A stretch of DNA of 64,000 bases from Hirsutella rhossiliensis (lineage: Eukaryota > Ascomycota > Sordariomycetes > Hypocreales > Ophiocordycipitaceae): positions 7,192,001 through 7,256,000 of the forward strand of contig NW_025408667.1 of NCBI RefSeq assembly GCF_020360975.1, given 5' to 3'. The position numbers were made by a program, and so were the translations under genes. Under the pieces are notes generated by a model. The model did not search any database. It worked only from the letters and a program-made list of their open reading frames with translations, and was not told the DNA's origin. This document shows, piece by piece, positions 22,703-33,858 of this stretch (positions within the stretch are counted from its first letter, which is position 1; every line of letters begins with the position of its first letter).

Positions 22703-24870
22703 TCATCTGGAATATGGACGGTTCATGAGCGCGATTTCACGAGCAATCTCTCCCCATTCCAGCTCTCTCTTCATCGATTTGTTTGGGTCCCCGTTTTGTT
22801 GGAGCCATTCTTCCCACCGCAGAAGCTCGTAAGCAAACCGCAAGTGCGGCTGGATGATGACGTTGAGGCGTCGAGCCCTGACAAAGCAATACGCGCGCGG
22901 AAAGGTCATGCTCAGGGCCCGCATGACTTCGACGATGCAGATCGTGGCGCTCCGAGAGACTCCCACTCGGCAGTGGACCAGCGTTGCTGTCCCCTTGCGT
23001 CTGCCCCGGTCTACGGATGGTAGTCTGGTTAGCAGGAGGCTGCCCGAAACGGCAGATATAACTCACCAATAAACTCGAGACACCGAGCAAACTCGTCCGT
23101 CAACGGGTCAATCCCATTGTCCTGTACCCCTTGCACCACGCACACATTATCTCGGCCCCAGGCGTCCATGGCGCCGTCCCTCCAAGCGGCTTCCTCTCCG
23201 ACGCTAAGAAGCTGCTTGATACCAAGCTGCGTCAAGAGATCGGGGTTATTGGCGTGGCCTAGGTTCCCAAGATATAAGTAATCCAAGATTCTACTGGGAA
23301 GAGACCCGTCCAGGCCCGGAAGCCACCTCGGTTCACTCTTAATCATATTCGTTATGTCCAGTAAGGTTTGGCCGGCGCACAGCGGAGACTCGCGCAGGAG
23401 ACGGGGCGCTATAGCAGTCAATAGAGCCACATCAGTCGGGTACGCAAAAAAGTTTCTGCGCTTGGATGTGTGGAGGTGAAGCCATGCATCTGGTACCGGA
23501 CGGCCCGTGCTGTAGCTAAAGTAGGCTATCCCCAGCATGGTGGACTCTGTGTATCCATCAGCACAATGAATGAGTATCTTCCGAGGCTTACTCTGCACCG
23601 GTATTGCCTCCCGGTCAGAGAGCTCTCCCGAGTCTGTATCGTGTCGCCCAGTGGAGGCGTCACGCGGTTTCGGACAAGTCCCATGAGATAAGTGGTAAAT
23701 CCAACGACAAGTTTCAAGAATGCCGTCGGCCTCGTCGTGCGACCAGGTTGGGGGTAATATGCTCCCGGACGAGGGGAAATCCAGGAACGACTGGGGGAGT
23801 GCCTCGTCCATGCTCTCGGCAATCAACTGCAAGACAGCTGGGTTCAGCCGACCAAAGTCACAACACTCGATCAAGACATCGAACTGCTGTTCTTCTGGAC
23901 TCTGGGACTCGGGTGTTGGGCCCATAAAGACGTTGGGAGATATCTCGGAAGCCTTGGTCATGTCCCACATCTCCCTCCGTTCTTGGTGAACAAAGTCCAG
24001 GACCCTGCCGGTGAGACTGCCTTTGGTGTCAATGGATATGAGGTCAGGGTAGTTCTCTTCGAAGTCCCTGACAGTGCTCGTGCAAACAAATGTGTTATAC
24101 TCCGGGAGAACCTGTCCCCGAGCCGCGTGAAGCTCTCGCCACTGGACCTGGGCCGCCGAGATGTCCCACGCTGCCTTGTGCACCTCGGTTGGGTCGTCGC
24201 CATAGACGACAATGTCCGATGTGAAGGCCATCTTGGCCGGCTGGATCTGGAAATTCCGAACGGAAAATCCATCCGTCGGGTCTGCCTCAATGAATCCAGC
24301 AGGGGGGGCTCGGCGCAGAAACTCGTCTGGCGCAACCGCGCCTTTCAAACGCCCCGTGCTGAGGTCGCCGTTGGCCTTGACGAGAGTGACGCCCCTGAGG
24401 CACGACGGGGTCCTCCTCGGAGAGCGGCGACGGCCCATGAAGAATGTCTGTTGCATTTGATTGTTGGGATGGAGGCCATGTAACCACGGGAAGACCAAGG
24501 AGGGCGGGGGAAGCGGTTGCCTGGCAGCGAAGTCCACAGCTCGGGCAACTTGATGCGCACCGATTTCGTATATAGAGAGATGGCCGGAATCAACACGCAC
24601 GTGGCCGTCCGGAGGGTAGAGCAAGGAGCTTTGCTGGACCTCGTCGGAGCTCTGTGGGGAGGCGGGCGGCGTATCGAGGTCGCCAGCTTTGGGGGGTCCC
24701 GTGGGGCAGACAGGAACGTGTTTGTTGGGTATGGGAGCCGGACATTGAGGCGAGTGAGTGGCGGACGACGAGCCGACATCCTCGAGGGTGCGTGGCGAGG
24801 TGATGGACGAGGCGATGTCGGGAGTGGCGCTATGGGGAGGGAGAGGTCTCGACAAGGTGATGGTAGCCAT
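22703..24870 (-). CDS. PPS1: Dual-specificity protein phosphatase Pps1
   Basis: Exons on the minus strand are 24870-23067 and 23010-22703, separated by a 56-nt intron (GTGAGT...CGTAG). The product is 703 residues. The C-terminal domain is a dual-specificity phosphatase: LDYLYLGNLGHANNPDLL at about 529-546, then the catalytic loop HCRVGVSRS with Cys 615 and Arg 621. The intron falls just before this loop, so an unspliced reading loses the active site. A second phosphatase-like signature, HCADGYTES, occurs at 435-443 in the large N-terminal region, as in yeast Pps1, where it lacks the CX5R arginine. Yeast Pps1 is linked to the DNA-synthesis phase of the cell cycle; its substrate here is unknown. 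The first 100 residues are Ser/Pro/Thr-rich and probably disordered. The gene is divergent from RAD3. Confidence 0.9.
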
Positions 24871-26851
24871 GGCGGGCTACGGCTGCACTGGGTATGATGT
24901 AGGTCGAGTTCATGCGACGCAGAGAGAAAGGCAATTGACCGACAAGATTCAGGACAGGATATAGGAGAATGCTACGCTCGGGGAAGTCGTCGGAGGCAAG
25001 ATACGACTGCACTGTCTCTGGGCCGTGGCGAGTTTGCAACTGCCGTGGGCAACGTCAGACCAAGATTCAAGTCGTTGACAGTGAATAAGAGGGAAAGTCG
25101 GGTTTGACGAGAGTGCAATGTAGTATGAATGGGAGTGACGCACGCGACTTTTGGTTCGAAGTCATGCCTGGACAGACACGACGAAGACCAGGACTCGAGA
25201 GGCAATCGACTTTGGATTATTATATGCCGGGAGAAGTGTCGGGTCGGGCCCCAGGCGGGAAGCTCCGAGGCTGGACAAGGTCGACCGGTCGTTGCCCCGG
25301 GGTGGGGTTCCGGTACGGCCTGGACGAGTGGAGACGAGATATGGCTCCCAATCGACAACCGGCCGGAGTTTGTTCGCGGCGGCAGACGATACGAGTCGAA
25401 CAGGGCAAGCAAGCGTCGTTTGGCGATGGGCCGTGTGTGACTGTCATTAATTAATGGATGACGGGGCAATTGCAGGTAGAGGGAATCATAGGAGAGCAAG
25501 ATCCGCGGAGAGGGATAAATTCTGGATGCGGATGCGGGAGGAAGAGGCAAATGAGATGGACGAGGGGAGGGACGGCAGGGGAGAAGAGGAGAGGAGAAGG
25601 GGCGGAGAAGAGGCGGGGAGAGCCACGGGCTGGTGGTTTTGTGGTTTGAGGTTGTGAGTGGGTGGTGTGGTGGTGGGTGGTGGGTGGTGGGTGGTGCAGC
25701 GCTGTGCAGCGTAGTGATGTGCGTGCCTATGGGTTTAGTACTACAGTACATCTGTACATGCAACGGGTCGGTACCCTGGCTCAGGTGAATTTGCCAATCA
25801 ACCACTCGACACTCGAATGCCGGTGATAGTGCAGTACCAAGGCAGACGGCGCCCACCCGACATGAGGAACGTGTGTCTGCGCTGTTTAGTACCTACTAGC
25901 TAGCACGAGGGCTATAGGCTATAGGTCGGTGTGTGCCGAGCGTGCACGGAGCAGTGGTGCTGTGGCCACACCGCTGCCGAGAAAGGCGGTCTTGCCAAGC
26001 GTGCGGAGAGGTACCTAACTAAATAGGTAGGTATTACCTAGGTACCTTACTTTGGTGTGTGGGTAGATACCTAGGTTTAAGGTAGGTACCGTAAGGTATC
26101 TAAGTGCCTACATTCGACCGTGCAGTACCTCGATACATGCATGCCTGCGCCTACTTGCATTTTCGACCACACAGCCAAGGGTGGTGAGAACCAGGCCCAA
26201 GTACAGTGGGTGCACACGCACTGGTCAATCGATACATACGGCCCAGTGCAACACGCGTGGTGGTTGAAATTCGGCACCGGGGTTGGCGGACGAAGACGGA
26301 TCGAGGTCGCAGCCAGCTAAGAGCGTCCAGTCCACTGCCAATTGCCAAGATGCGTGCCTTGGGCACCTGGGGCCAGCAGGCAGCTACAGTGGCACCAGCC
26401 CCGCAGAGGCGGACTGTGCAAACTTGTACACGTAAAAGGTACGGGTATATAGGTACCTACCTAGGTATCTACTGTACCTACAAAGTACCCAAGATAGCTT
26501 GCAAATATCCTTGAGCTGCAACTGCAGCACCATCAGCTACAGGCTCACTCTTCGATTCGCCAAGCGATTTACTCATCAAGCTCTCTGCTCTACTGTAAAG
26601 TCATAACTTGGGTGCATTCCACATTAAACCACCAACAGGTACCTCGACATTATGGACTGACAAGCCCACTTTTTGCTTCACCTGCCAGAGCCCCACTCCC
26701 CACCCTTCCATGGCAATTCTCATCACGTGACATCGCGCCGTGGCACCAAGTCTCGTCACGTCGCCCGTCACTCACGGCATGTTGCAGCGCTCGCCCATCA
26801 CGCAAACTCCCGGCTCCCCAGGGCAATCTCAGCCCTGTGTAGGCCGCCAAC
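24871..26851. promoter_or_regulatory. Divergent intergenic region between PPS1 and RAD3
   Basis: 1.98 kb between two start codons. On the PPS1 side (to about 25,700) the minus strand is a long CT-rich leader; its 294-codon open frame is low-complexity and not taken as a gene. A GGGTGGT repeat lies at about 25,660-25,695. Two dense clusters of TACCTAGGTA-type motifs follow (about 26,010-26,100 and 26,437-26,490), plus TGTAC palindromes near 25,740. On the RAD3 side the last 200 bases are unique. Confidence 0.5.
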
Positions 26852-29763
26852 ATGAAGTTTGACATTGAGTAAGAAACCGCGTCAAGCATTACGGCTGCCT
26901 CTCCAGAACGGGCTAACCCTTAAAGCAGTGGCCTGCCGGTTTTATTCCCATACCCAAGGATATATCCCGGTATGTGCAGTCGCCCGTACATTCTACCGTC
27001 GTGCCTTTACTGACAAGCCGTGGCTTACAAGAGCAGTATGCGTGAGTACTTCAGGCACTTTGGCGTGGTCTTGAGCTGACTGGTCTTTCACCCACAAGCT
27101 ACATGTGCGATCTCAAAAGTATTCTCAAAGCCCCTCTGCCTGATTCTTCTGCCCAGGCACTAACGCGTGCGGCGTCAAATCAGAAACTCTCGACGCTGGC
27201 GGGCACTGCGTCTTGGAGATGCCTTCCGGGACCGGAAAGACGGTGTCTCTGCTCTCTCTCATCGTCGCCTACCAACAGAACATGCCGGAGAGGCGAAAGC
27301 TCATCTATTGCTCACGTTCGCGCCGCCTATTCCCGCCCTATCTATCTCTATTGGCCCAGCTGACTCCCCTTCAGGAACAATGTCCGAGATCGAAAAGGCC
27401 CTTGTTGAGCTAGAATCGCTCATGAAGTACCGGGCAGAACAGCTTGGCTACGAAGAGGATTTTCGCGGCCTCGGACTGACCAGTCGAAAGAACCTGTGTC
27501 TCCATCCATCAGTCAAGCGTGAGAAGAGTGGCTCAATCGTCGACGCTCGTTGCAGGAGCTTGACGGCTGGTTTCGTCAAGGAGAAGAAAGACCGGGGTGA
27601 GAGTGTGGATGTCTGTGTCTACCACGATGTAGGGCAAACCCTCTCCCTCAGTCTGTTCATTGCTTTTGACGTGCGAGGCAGGGCGCTGACTCCCGCGCGC
27701 AGAACCTAGACCTTCTGGAGCCGCACAACTTGATTCCTAATGGAGTCTGGACATTCGATGGTATCCTTCGCTACGGCGAGGAGCACAAGCAGTGTCCATA
27801 CTTTACGGCCCGGAGAATGGTAAGCGGATTGCAACGCTAGGGAAGACCGGGGCCTGACCTTGGTGCGCCAGATGCAATACTGCAACGTCGTCATCTTTTC
27901 GTACCACTACCTCTTGGATCCCAAGATTGCCGAGCGAGTCTCACAGGACTTTTCCAAGGACTGCATAGTAGTTTTTGACGAGGCGCACAACATCGACAAT
28001 GTCTGCATCGAGGCTCTAAGCACAGACATCACCGAGGAGTCTCTGCGCAAGGCAACTCGAGGGGCACAGAACCTGGAGCGTAAAATCGCAGAAATGCGAG
28101 ACACTGATCAAGAGCAGCTTCAGAACGAGTACCAAAAGCTCGTCCAAGGCCTTCGCGACGCCGAAGAAGCCCGGCAGGAAGACGCTTTCATGTCCAATCC
28201 CGGTCAGAAGAATCATCTCCCTTGCATCAGGACGAGGCTAACAAGCGCCGCAGCTCTACCCGAGGATCTACTCAAAGAAGCCGTTCCGGGAAACATCAGG
28301 CGGGCCGAGCACTTTGTTGCCTTTTTGAAGCGCTTCATCGAATATCTCAAGGTCAGGCTCCCTGGATGGGTCTCCATTGTCGAAACCCTCAAACTGAGTG
28401 ATTGTAGACGCGCATGAAAGTTCGCCAAGTCATCTCGGAAACGCCTCCATCCTTTCTGGCTCATCTCAGAGAGCATACTTTCATCGAAAAGAAGCCTCTG
28501 AGATTCTGCGCAGAGCGCTTGACGTCTCTAGTGCGGACACTGGAGCTAACCAACATCGAGGATTACCAACCTCTGCAAGAGGTGGCCACGTTCGCCACAC
28601 TGGTAGCAACCTATGAAAAGGGTTTCCTGCTCATCCTGGAACCGTACGAGTCAGACACGGCCGAGGTCCCCAACCCCATCTTTCACTTTACCTGTCTGGA
28701 TGCCGCCATCGCGATTCGGCCAGTCTTCGAGAGGTTCTACTCTGTCATTATCACCTCGGGCACCATCTCCCCTCTCGAGATGTACCCCAAGATGCTCGAC
28801 TTTTCAACCGTCATCCAAGAGTCCTACAGCATCACCCTGGCCCGAAGGTCATTCTTGCCTATGATAGTCACCCGCGGCAGTGACCAGGCCTCCATCTCCA
28901 CCAGCTTCCAAGTCCGAAACGAGCCCAGCGTGGTTCGGAACTACGGCACGCTGCTGACGGAGTTTGCAAAGATCACACCCGACGGCTTGGTCGTGTTTTT
29001 CCCATCATATCTGTACATGGAGTCCATCATCAGCATGTGGCAGGGCATGGGGATTCTGGACGAGGTCTGGAAGTACAAGCTGATCTTGGTCGAGACACCC
29101 GACGCGCAAGAGACGTCCCTGGCCCTCGAGACGTACCGAACCGCCTGTTGCAATGGACGCGGAGCCATTCTGCTGTGCGTCGCCCGTGGAAAGGTCTCGG
29201 AGGGTATCGATTTCGACCATCAGTACGGTCGGACCGTGCTGTGCATCGGGGTCCCATTCCAGTACACCGAGTCGAGAATCCTCAAAGCAAGGCTCGAGTT
29301 CTTGCGGGAAACATACCGCATCAAGGAAAACGACTTTTTGTCTTTCGATGCTATGCGCCACGCCGCGCAATGTCTCGGTCGAGTATTGCGAGGCAAGGAT
29401 GACTACGGGATCATGGTTCTTGCCGATCGCCGGTTCCAGAAGAAAAGAACTCAGCTGCCCAAATGGATCAACCAGGGACTGCTCGAGGCAGACGTCAATC
29501 TGAGCACTGACATGGCGGTCAGCAGTGCCAGGAGGTTTCTGAGGACTATGGCTCAGCCGTTTCGGGCCAAGGACCAGGAGGGTATCAGCACCTGGGGATA
29601 CAAAGACCTCAAACAGCAACAGGACAAGATGGACATGGAGAAGAGGCGCGAGCAGGAAGAGGCCGCGCGCTATCCTACAGCGCAGGACCTTGCCGCCATC
29701 AACAGTTATGAATACGATGACGAGGAGCTGGATAGGGACATGATGGACCTGGATGGCTTCTAG
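26852..29763 (+). CDS. RAD3: TFIIH 5'-3' DNA helicase Rad3/XPD
   Basis: Ten exons: 26852-26868, 26929-26969, 27032-27041, 27099-27118, 27184-27315, 27375-27628, 27703-27819, 27872-28202, 28254-28351 and 28408-29763. They join to 791 residues. Rad3 is the iron-sulphur helicase of TFIIH, needed for nucleotide excision repair and for the TFIIH core in transcription. The joined start reads MKFDIDGLPVLFPYPRIYP and then EQYAYMCDLKKTLDAGG, as in the family. Walker A is MPSGTGKT with Lys 48; the DEAH box is VVFDEAHNID at 233-236. The iron-sulphur cysteines lie in exons 6-7 (KNLCLHP, DARC, VCVYHD, QCPYF). Helicase motifs IV-VI include ARGKVSEGIDFDHQYGR and QCLGRVLRG. Two donors are weak (GTATTC and GTTCGC), exon 3 is 10 nt, and the 51-nt intron 8 keeps frame if retained. 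Despite these oddities, every junction restores conserved protein. Confidence 0.94.
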
Positions 29764-30112
29764 TCCCGGAACCATCAGCGACTATAGATGGTCGGTGACT
29801 TTGTCCTTGGAAAAAAGCATAGCAAGCCTGACGGGCTCTTTCGTTAGACACCGCAAACCCTGCGGGGCAAACTCGTTGGCTTCCCACAGAGCCCGTGCTT
29901 TTTTACATGGCATGATGGTGACCTGTCAGCGTGTACCTCACGGCAACCTCCACTTCGTATGCAACCGAAGTGCCCGCTCCCGACCTGAAGCTGTTGTGTG
30001 CTGAGCCTCGCACTTTCACATGCACCCATCGCCAAGTCAAAACGCCTTCGCTTGCAGATGTCGAGGGAGACGAGGAAGAGCGATGCCGGTAAAGCGAAGT
30101 GCAACCCTCTCC
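29764..30112. other. Intergenic region between convergent RAD3 and the DDHD phospholipase gene
   Basis: 349 bases holding the two 3' ends. Nothing distinctive seen. Confidence 0.4.
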
Positions 30113-33100
30113 CTACTTTGCAGGCGAGAAACGCTTGGTCGCCTTGACGGCTCGCATCGCTGGTAGCGTGTTGGCCCGGCCAGGCTGCCGACCAATCTCA
30201 ATGCAGAGCATGCGAATAAAGTCCTGGTTGTACCAGTAGCTGGAGTGCGCGCTGAGCATGTTGAGGTACTGAATCTCGAGCGGGCCACCTCCAGATCGCA
30301 GGAACCAATCTATCTGTCCGTTGTCGTTGAGAAGAAAAGCCTTCTTTTCGGCAATTTCTTCACGTGTAAAGTCATGCACCTCCATCTCCAACTGCGACGG
30401 GAGTCGCACCGTGAGAGGCCGCTCGTGCGGGACGACCAGGCGGTCGGGCACCGGCGACATGCCAGGCACGACGTGGCGCACGGCATCGCCCAGTGACTTG
30501 AGGAGGGAAGTCGACGTGCTGGGGACATAAGCGGTCTTGAGGCTCGCCGAGTACGCGGGGTCCACGGCTCCGTTTAGCAGATAGGCAATAGGATCCTCCT
30601 TTGCGAGGACGTTGTAGATATTGTCCACAGCCAGACATCCGAAAGTACCCGCGTTCGCCACGACATTCTTGGCAGTCACATCGCCAGGATCGGCGCCAGG
30701 CTTTTGACGCCCGCGCCGAGGCATGAGAGCGCCTCGCTCAAGCAAGAGGAAGAATCCAGCCGGGCTGCCCACAAGAAACAGGTTCTTTGTGTCAAACTCG
30801 AAGTGCGGCGTCTCCGGCTCGGGATGGGACATGTTCAAGCTTGGCACACACGTAGGCTGACGTGACAGCACATCCAGGGCCATGGCGCTCCCCAGCGAAT
30901 GCGCAATGAGGTGCACGCGCCCTCTCTCGGCGAACCCGGGGTTGTTTCGACACCACAGGCGATACACGCGGTTTGCCTCGGACACGAGTGCGTTGATCAT
31001 CTTGCTCTTGTGGTGAGACATGTAGAATGGTATGTCGAACATGACGTCCGACATCATGCTGCGGATGGCGGGGATGGTATCTGGCTCAATGTCCTTGAGC
31101 GCAAACGCATCAGGGGCATACTCCGACATGTCTTCCTCGCGAAGCGGGCCGCCGTCTTCAAACGACAGTCCCATCCTCCAATTCAAAGGCAAAATCATGA
31201 GGCCGTTCTGGTCCCTGCGGAGGACTCGCTGAACGATGGGGTTGGCCATTTCCATGTTCACGGCCCGGCGAAACCCATTGATGGCGTGAGTGAAGTGGAA
31301 GCTCTCTACCCTCTCTGCGAATTTCTGGCCAATGCCGTGTGCCACGAGGACGAGATCGGTGACCTGGCCGCGGTCTTTCTCTGCCTTGCAAGCGGGGCAG
31401 GCGCCGGGCCCGCTACTCTCATGGGATTCCTGGGCCGCGGAGGCACCCGGCTTGTTCGGTGCTTGCGCTTTGTCATGGAGGCGCTCCCAAGCTTGCCTGT
31501 CAAATCCCCGAGTAACTGGAACACCAACCGTGATGCCCTTTGTAATCTTCTGCACAGGCTTCCTTCCGTAATAGGCCGAGGGCTTGAGGCTTGGCTTCAG
31601 GAGGAACGCGTGTGTGCTGTCTTTGTAAACAACATGGTAACTCGCAAACGGCCGGCTTGGCGGCTCCTTGGCGGCCGATCGCCCTTCCAGAGCAGGCTCG
31701 ATAGACCCTTGTGCTGCAGCTTCACCATGAAAACAGCGCGCGGCGCAAAAGGGATCCGAAGCTATCGCGGACTCGGGCTCGGGCTCGCCGTCCTTGGCCC
31801 CGCCCAACTGGTTCGAGTTCTCGGGCCAGAGACAGTGCGAAATTTTCTCTTCGCCGAGCGGGCCAACCTCAAGAGCACATCGTATTTCATCATTCCAAGT
31901 CTCTGTCCACGGTCGCAGCTCTTGATACCCAGCTTCGAGCTGGTTGGCTACAGCCGGAGCCACCGGCATCATTGTATCTCTGAGTGATGATTAGCAAGCG
32001 CAAGGCCTTGACTAGGTGAGATGACCGACCTGTAAAACCAGGTTGCCCTCATCACGACTGCAATGTCGTTGATGGGGGACCAGTATATTGGCTTCATCTG
32101 CAGCGTAGGAAGAGACACTTTGTGCAACCGGGACACGCCAACTACAATCTCCACCGGTTGTCTACCGCGACTGGTCGCCTTTGGCGGATTCACGGGCTCA
32201 GAAGACCGGCCCTTGGTGGTATCATCCGAGGTCGCGTCATTGCCCTGGTCCTTGACCGGGGATCTTCCTGCTGATGGGGTATCAGTGCGTGGAAGCGACG
32301 AGGGAGCAGATGGCGTTGATGCATCAATGCTTTCAACACGAATAAACGGCTTGCCCGAGATGCCGCCGTCGCTACCGGACGCGCGAATAGGGCTGCGAGT
32401 GTTGATTGGACTTGCAGACGGGAATGAGCCATTGGCGTTTTGGGTGATCAGCTGCGGATGCCTCTGAGAGTCGGGCACGTCACATGCGGGCTGACTTCCG
32501 AGCTCATTCTCCTTGTCGCCATCGACGGTAAGTTTTGGTTGCGGCAGAGGGCCTCTAGGCATAGCATAGGCGACAAAGTCTCCTCTCGGACGATTGGGAG
32601 AGACAACTTTGGGCCTCCCCCGGTGTGCGTCTGTCGAATCATCTGCGGACTTGCGCATACCATTCATGGCGGCGACAACTTCCTGGACGACATTATCCAG
32701 GCCTAGCTCGACGATCTGTTTTCTGGCGAGGCTACAGAAGCCGTTGTGAAGCGCTTGAGAGACGTCCACGGAGAGCTCGGAGCAGCATGGGGCCGTAGCA
32801 GCGCTCACTAGGGCTTGTGCGGCCGGTCCGGAGGGATGATGGGAGCGAGATGCGGGACGATGCTTTTCCCAATGCTTGCGCGCGAGCGTTTGCACAAGCT
32901 GCGCCATGAATTCCGCGGCATCCTTGATCACGTCCGGTGCGTGGTCGTGGCCGGCTCTAGCTTGGCGGTGGTGGTGGCGGTCAGCATCGGACCCAAGGGT
33001 CAGCCATGCCTTGTCAAGAGCACCATTGTCGCCGCGGCCGAAAGGACGAAGTTGTCGCCTGGATGACTTTGAATCATAGCCGCCAACGGTAGGGCTGGTA

Positions 33101-33237
33101 GACAAGGGGTCATCGATGGGAATGAGGGACGAGTAGAAGAACTGGGCATCGACGGAGGGCATGCCATTGTCATGAGGCTGGCGCGGGACCGGGGCGAGGC
33201 GGCACTTGGCGCCGAACGTATGCTTTGCAGAGGCCAT
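30113..33237 (-). CDS. DDHD-domain intracellular phospholipase A1
   Basis: Exons on the minus strand are 33237-32030 and 31979-30113, with a 50-nt intron (GTCGGT...CACTCAG). The product is 1024 residues. The family (PA-preferring phospholipase A1, yeast Ddl1) removes the sn-1 acyl chain of phosphatidic acid or cardiolipin. The lipase nucleophile is in LIAHSLGSAMALD (Ser about 764), with VLVAHGIGQ near 613-621. The DDHD region follows: LFLVGSPAGFFLL, then NVLAKEDPIAYLL and the last His in SAHSSYWYNQDF. The intron joins ATWFYR|DTMMPVAPAVANQLEAGY, a conserved block. The first 390 residues are mostly disordered and Ser/Pro-rich. The start used is the first ATG of the frame (33237, MASAKHTFGAK); the frame itself stays open further upstream. 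The gene is divergent from the bisphosphatase gene. Confidence 0.9.
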
Positions 33238-33858
33238 AACGATGCCGAGGACACTTGTGCGGGACACGAGGGCGAGGCACTGTGTACGGCGGCGGGTCGA
33301 TGCGGGCAAGGGCAACGATTCGACGAGATGCAGTCACTCCCAATTGATGGGGCTGGTGGCCTTCTACCGGCAGATCCACGAGTCAATCGCGGACCATGGC
33401 GACAGCGGAAGCGGGGGTATCATGATCCAGAGAACCGGGCCAGGAAGGCAAATTGGAGCGTGACAATTTTATCCGTTGTCGAAGAGGGCCGGTCGATTGC
33501 AGGAGGAAGGATGACGTGGTTGGTTCAACGGGCAAGGGGTTGCGACGCAAAACACGTGGTGGAGCAGGATATGCTGTGCAAAAGTGCATGAGACGGAGTG
33601 CGGGGAACTGGCTGCAGGGTAGGTAGGTAGGTCGTGGATACGGGGCACGAATCTACGGGGCACGAATCTACGGGGCACGAATCCACGGGGCACGAATCCT
33701 CTCTCTTCTGTCCTCATCCCGCTCTTGTTGAACCCTCGCAAGTAAACAAGGCGTACGAGAACCACTGATACCCCGGGGATCCCCCATTCAAGCACAACCG
33801 CGAGCTCAGAGAACTGACTGACAATCCCTGCCTTTTCGAAAGCCTGACCTCTCTTGCC
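33238..33858. promoter_or_regulatory. Divergent promoter with a 4 x 15-bp tandem repeat
   Basis: 621 bases between the DDHD phospholipase and bisphosphatase start codons. Four head-to-tail copies of ACGGGGCACGAATCT lie at 33,640-33,699, the last two differing only in the final base (C for T). They are preceded by a (GGTA)n run at about 33,619. The repeats lie about 160 bases before the bisphosphatase ATG. Confidence 0.6.
33640..33699. repeat. Tandem repeat, four 15-bp units
   Basis: Four contiguous copies of a 15-base unit ACGGGGCACGAATC(T/C). The 15-base period keeps reading frame, so the minus strand shows a repeated FVPRR translation, but that frame has no other sign of coding. Confidence 0.9.

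Noticed and set aside
24972..25856. 294-codon open frame on the minus strand upstream of PPS1
   Set aside because: Low-complexity Ser/Pro/His/Leu translation of a CT-rich leader, with no recognisable domain. It fits a 5' untranslated region better than a gene.
29005..29775. Long minus-strand frame opposite the last RAD3 exon
   Set aside because: It is a shadow of strongly biased RAD3 codons; the plus strand carries the helicase motifs.
33640..33699. CRISPR-like array
   Set aside because: The repeats are contiguous with no spacers, and the genome is eukaryotic.
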